NCBI GenBank assembly: GCA_004794785.1
Contig: SJOL01006391.1
Location: forward strand, 548,957 to 612,956
Direction of reading: 5' to 3'
DNA length: 64,000 nucleotides
Source: Opisthorchis felineus
Taxonomy: Eukaryota; Platyhelminthes; Trematoda; Opisthorchiida; Opisthorchiidae
The notes below the pieces were generated by a model. That model saw nothing but the letters and a program-made list of their open reading frames with translations. It had not been told where the DNA came from and did not search any database. How positions within the stretch are numbered: the first letter of the stretch is position 1; every line of letters starts with the position of its first letter. A program made the translations under genes and the position numbers. Shown here piece by piece: positions 61,958 to 64,000 of this stretch.

Positions 61958-62785
61958 TTAGCATTTTGAAGCAATGGATACACTTCTGTCCAGAAAAGAT
62001 ACTAGATGCTCAAATTCTGAATCTGATCCCAAACGCAGTATGTCGTCTTCCACCTCAGCCCACCTTTGTTGCAAATGCCGAGGTAGACGTTCTGTTATGC
62101 GCTTGAGATTCGCTGAGCAGTTTAAGTCCACCATGTAATGCATCTGTCTCAATGCCATATCACAGTTCACCATTTCCCTGATTAGCCTTCTTAAGGCATC
62201 GACGTCTCCAGGAGCAATGGGCCCTCCAACCAGTAGTTCGTTCATGAACGACCGTGCAATGTCGTGTGGCCTGCCGAACTGCGTCCTGAAGATATCCATG
62301 GCCTTTTGATAGCCTACCTCTTCAGGAAGGAACACGCAGTGTTCAATGGCCTCTTTCACTTCCCCACAGCAATGGTGGAGAAGGTACATTAATTTATTGC
62401 TATCATCAAGCAGCCGATCAGAAACGCTCATTTGGAATGCTTTCATAAACTTCCAAATTTCTACCGGATTCCCGTTGAACTTATCTATCTCTATTTTTGG
62501 TAGGTTGAAACCTGGCGCTGTGGCATAGTAGTCAACGTGTATGCCTTTCATTTCGTGCTCCGCGGTTTGAGTCCCGGCGGTGTTGCCTTTTCTGGGCCGA
62601 TTCGTAGATGACTGTGTGCATCCTGTTTCCTCTGAGTTAACCTCTGCTACAAATTTCTGTTCACTGAATCGAAACTCACTTTTACAGTCGCTGGATATCG
62701 AGTTTTCATCATCAGAGGACTCATAAGACAACAGCATCTGCTTCCGGGAAGTGAAATTCCGCCTTCTAATCTCCAGTTCCTCCAT
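61958..62785 (-). CDS. BEL/Pao gag-like ORF (275 codons)
   Basis: Open frame starting MEELEIRRRNFTSRKQMLLS. A Ser/Asp-rich region follows, then the conserved BEL gag segment (DUF1759-like): LPKIEIDKFNGNPVEIWKFM, KAFQMSVSDRLLDDSNKLMY, LLHHCCGEVKEAIEHC, KAMDIFRTQFGRPHDIARSF, LRRLIREMVNCDMALRQMHY and RLPRHLQQRWAEV. This is the capsid-like domain that packs element RNA. The zinc knuckle lies beyond its stop in another frame. Frames without a stop extend slightly upstream of the Met (VRERDIEEIAIE), so the original start may lie further 5'. Confidence 0.88.
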   Translation of the reverse strand: MEELEIRRRNFTSRKQMLLSYESSDDENSISSDCKSEFRFSEQKFVAEVNSEETGCTQSSTNRPRKGNTAGTQTAEHEMKGIHVDYYATAPGFNLPKIEIDKFNGNPVEIWKFMKAFQMSVSDRLLDDSNKLMYLLHHCCGEVKEAIEHCVFLPEEVGYQKAMDIFRTQFGRPHDIARSFMNELLVGGPIAPGDVDALRRLIREMVNCDMALRQMHYMVDLNCSANLKRITERLPRHLQQRWAEVEDDILRLGSDSEFEHLVSFLDRSVSIASKC

Positions 62786-63113
62786 CTCTATCGCGATCTC
62801 TTCAATATCTCTTTCTCTAACCTAATATTGATATAATCTCTACTCGTGTCTGCTGGACCTTACACTAACAGCTACGCTTGGCTTAGGGGGAGAATGTTGA
62901 CATAATAAAGAAGGCTCAGAAATGTAAATGTCACGGTCAAAAATGTTATCAGAATTATCGTTCATAAAGTTAGCAAGTTCTGGGTTTGACAAGGTTTCGA
63001 GTAACTTGCTGCTTCTTGTTCTGGTCATATTGGTTCCGAAGTTCCAAAATTCCAATTCTGGTGAACTTCCGAGATCCATGGGATACTTGAGATTGATTTC
63101 TAGATTTGAGTAC
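62786..63113 (-). other. Leader of the BEL element with a coding-like stretch
   Basis: The minus frame 62840-63172 runs out of the 5' LTR and reads MDLGSSPELEFWNFGTNM, ...LETLSNPELANFMNDNSDNI and FDRDIYISEPSLLCQHSPPK. Its composition suggests former gag N-terminal coding. It ends about 55 bp before the gag Met. No clear tRNA primer-binding site is seen next to the LTR. Confidence 0.45.
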
Positions 63114-63447
63114 TGTGGGTTGTTTCCAGAACGTTGAGTTACGCGCAAAACCCCAAAATCCAAATCGTTCAAATGGAGGTTTACCTACAAATGCGGTACT
63201 CAAATCGTGGGACTACGCCGGCTTCCATATACCGGTTCAGGAACTGCTAATTCCTAATGGATCCCAAAGCCACACCGACTAAAATCTACGTGGTTACAAG
63301 ATAGCTTGAACAACACGTGCGATGACAAGGTCAAAGAACGGTTTACGTTCAGGTCAAAGACAAGAATGTTGGCACAGACGCAAAACCGAAATAACGAAAA
63401 CAGGTAACGCCGTTGTACAAAATAAGGATAGAAGGAAAGAATCAACA
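63114..63447 (-). repeat. 5' LTR of the BEL element
   Basis: Minus strand begins TGTTGATTC and ends AACCCACA, 334 bp. Shared blocks with the 3' LTR include gttgtacaaaataaggatag, gaacggtttacgttca, aacaacacgtgcga, tataccgg and gagttacgcgcaaaaccccaaaa (plus-strand spelling). Confidence 0.85.
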
Positions 63448-63452
63448 GATAC
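63448..63452 (+). repeat. Target site duplication GATAC (right)
   Basis: Identical to 58907-58911, directly outside the LTR end (aagaatcaaca/gatac). Confidence 0.85.
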
Positions 63453-63814
63453 TCTGCAACCGCCATGGCTTTCATTGACTTACGAAGCTGTTGCTAGCTC
63501 CGTCCTAGTTGGGGTCGCAAAACAGCAAATGCACTCTTCAACCAAACATAACACACTCTCCCGTCTCTACTGCCCGGAGTAGTCAAATACAAACAATACA
63601 CGTGAGGTCTACAAAAATTTATTGAAGTTCCTAATCCTTTACCGCTAGCATTCGGAGATGGTGCCTATGTCCATTTCCGCCATGCGCACTTACTGATTTA
63701 GGCTGACAGCAGTGGTTCCGTCCTATATTATGGTACTGTTCGTGTCACGTAGCAACTTCTAGCTAAAACTAGTCCCTGCTCATACCTCGGGAGTTTTATA
63801 TCCCCCAGTCCTTT
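63453..63814. other. No recognisable gene
   Basis: Flank between the BEL element and the possible LINE tail. Only short frames. Confidence 0.4.
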
Positions 63815-64000
63815 AATGATAATAATGTTTATTCCCAACTCGTGGGTGGCATGCCGTCAGGCATGATCATCCGGTTACAGTCCGAATAAAGGCATGACTG
63901 GCGTTGATTGTGGGTACAGGGGTTTTTGGAAAAGGGACAGTGTCATAGGCGGGGGGCGTTATCCGATGTAGACGTGGTCATCACTAAACCGGCACGGGCA
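63815..64000 (-). mobile_element. Possible LINE 3' tail entering from the right edge
   Basis: On the minus strand a GC-rich stretch with gacggcatgccacccacgag ends in ttgggaataaacattattatcattaa. That is an AATAAA-like signal and an ATT-repeat terminus, as at the 3' end of many CR1/jockey-like LINEs. The coding part would lie beyond the window, so this is an inference from the terminus only. Confidence 0.35.

Larger units (their letters stand above)
58912..63447 (-). mobile_element. Degenerate BEL/Pao LTR retrotransposon
   Basis: The 4,536-bp element is read on the minus strand. Order is 5' LTR (63114-63447), leader, gag (61958-62785), zinc-knuckle remnant, protease (61297-61713), shortened reverse transcriptase (60544-61293), unexplained sequence (59553-60354), 3' LTR (58912-59312). 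It is bounded by the perfect duplication GATAC. Complete BEL elements are usually 6 kb or more. Here the reverse-transcriptase core, RNase H and integrase are not found. The LTRs differ by many substitutions and indels, so the insertion is old, although the target duplication is intact. Confidence 0.9.

Overview
The window reads as nuclear DNA of a repeat-rich invertebrate, most likely a parasitic flatworm (trematode or cestode). Three things point there. A complete ubiquitin-conjugating enzyme gene has five introns of only 32-37 bp, a size well known in flatworm genes. RTE-type LINE remnants match the kind common in flatworm genomes. A BEL/Pao element is present. Species cannot be fixed from the sequence. 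The window holds no prokaryotic operon, rRNA or CRISPR.

Layout. From 1 to about 40 kb no gene could be recognised. This part holds dispersed old repeats: a short inverted repeat at 0.2-1.05 kb, a large inverted repeat (arms about 10.30-11.32 and 15.00-15.99 kb) with a 641-bp core that is identical by eye, copies of an unnamed repeat family at 16.7 and 30.6 kb, and small tandem repeats. Two places carry coding-like, unrecognised exon candidates (5.28-5.59 and 18.9-19.26 kb).

From 40.14 to 51.21 kb on the minus strand lies the one confidently recognised host gene, a UBE2H-type E2 enzyme. Six small exons sit within 600 bp. The seventh lies beyond a 10.3-kb intron packed with retroposon copies (tRNA-like SINE heads, a GC-rich inverted pair, a LINE 3' fragment, a third copy of the unnamed family).

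From 53 to 64 kb lies a retroelement cluster: two partial RTE-like LINE 3' ends (53.2-54.1 kb), a decayed CR1/jockey-type reverse transcriptase (56.4-58.05 kb) cut by a stray LTR fragment, and a 4.5-kb BEL/Pao element (58.91-63.45 kb, minus strand) bounded by a perfect 5-bp target duplication GATAC. It keeps gag and protease, has lost the core of its reverse transcriptase, and carries unexplained acidic coding-like sequence before its 3' LTR. A LINE 3' tail may begin at the right edge.

The only clear cellular function encoded is ubiquitin conjugation. All other recognisable coding sequence belongs to mobile elements in various states of decay.
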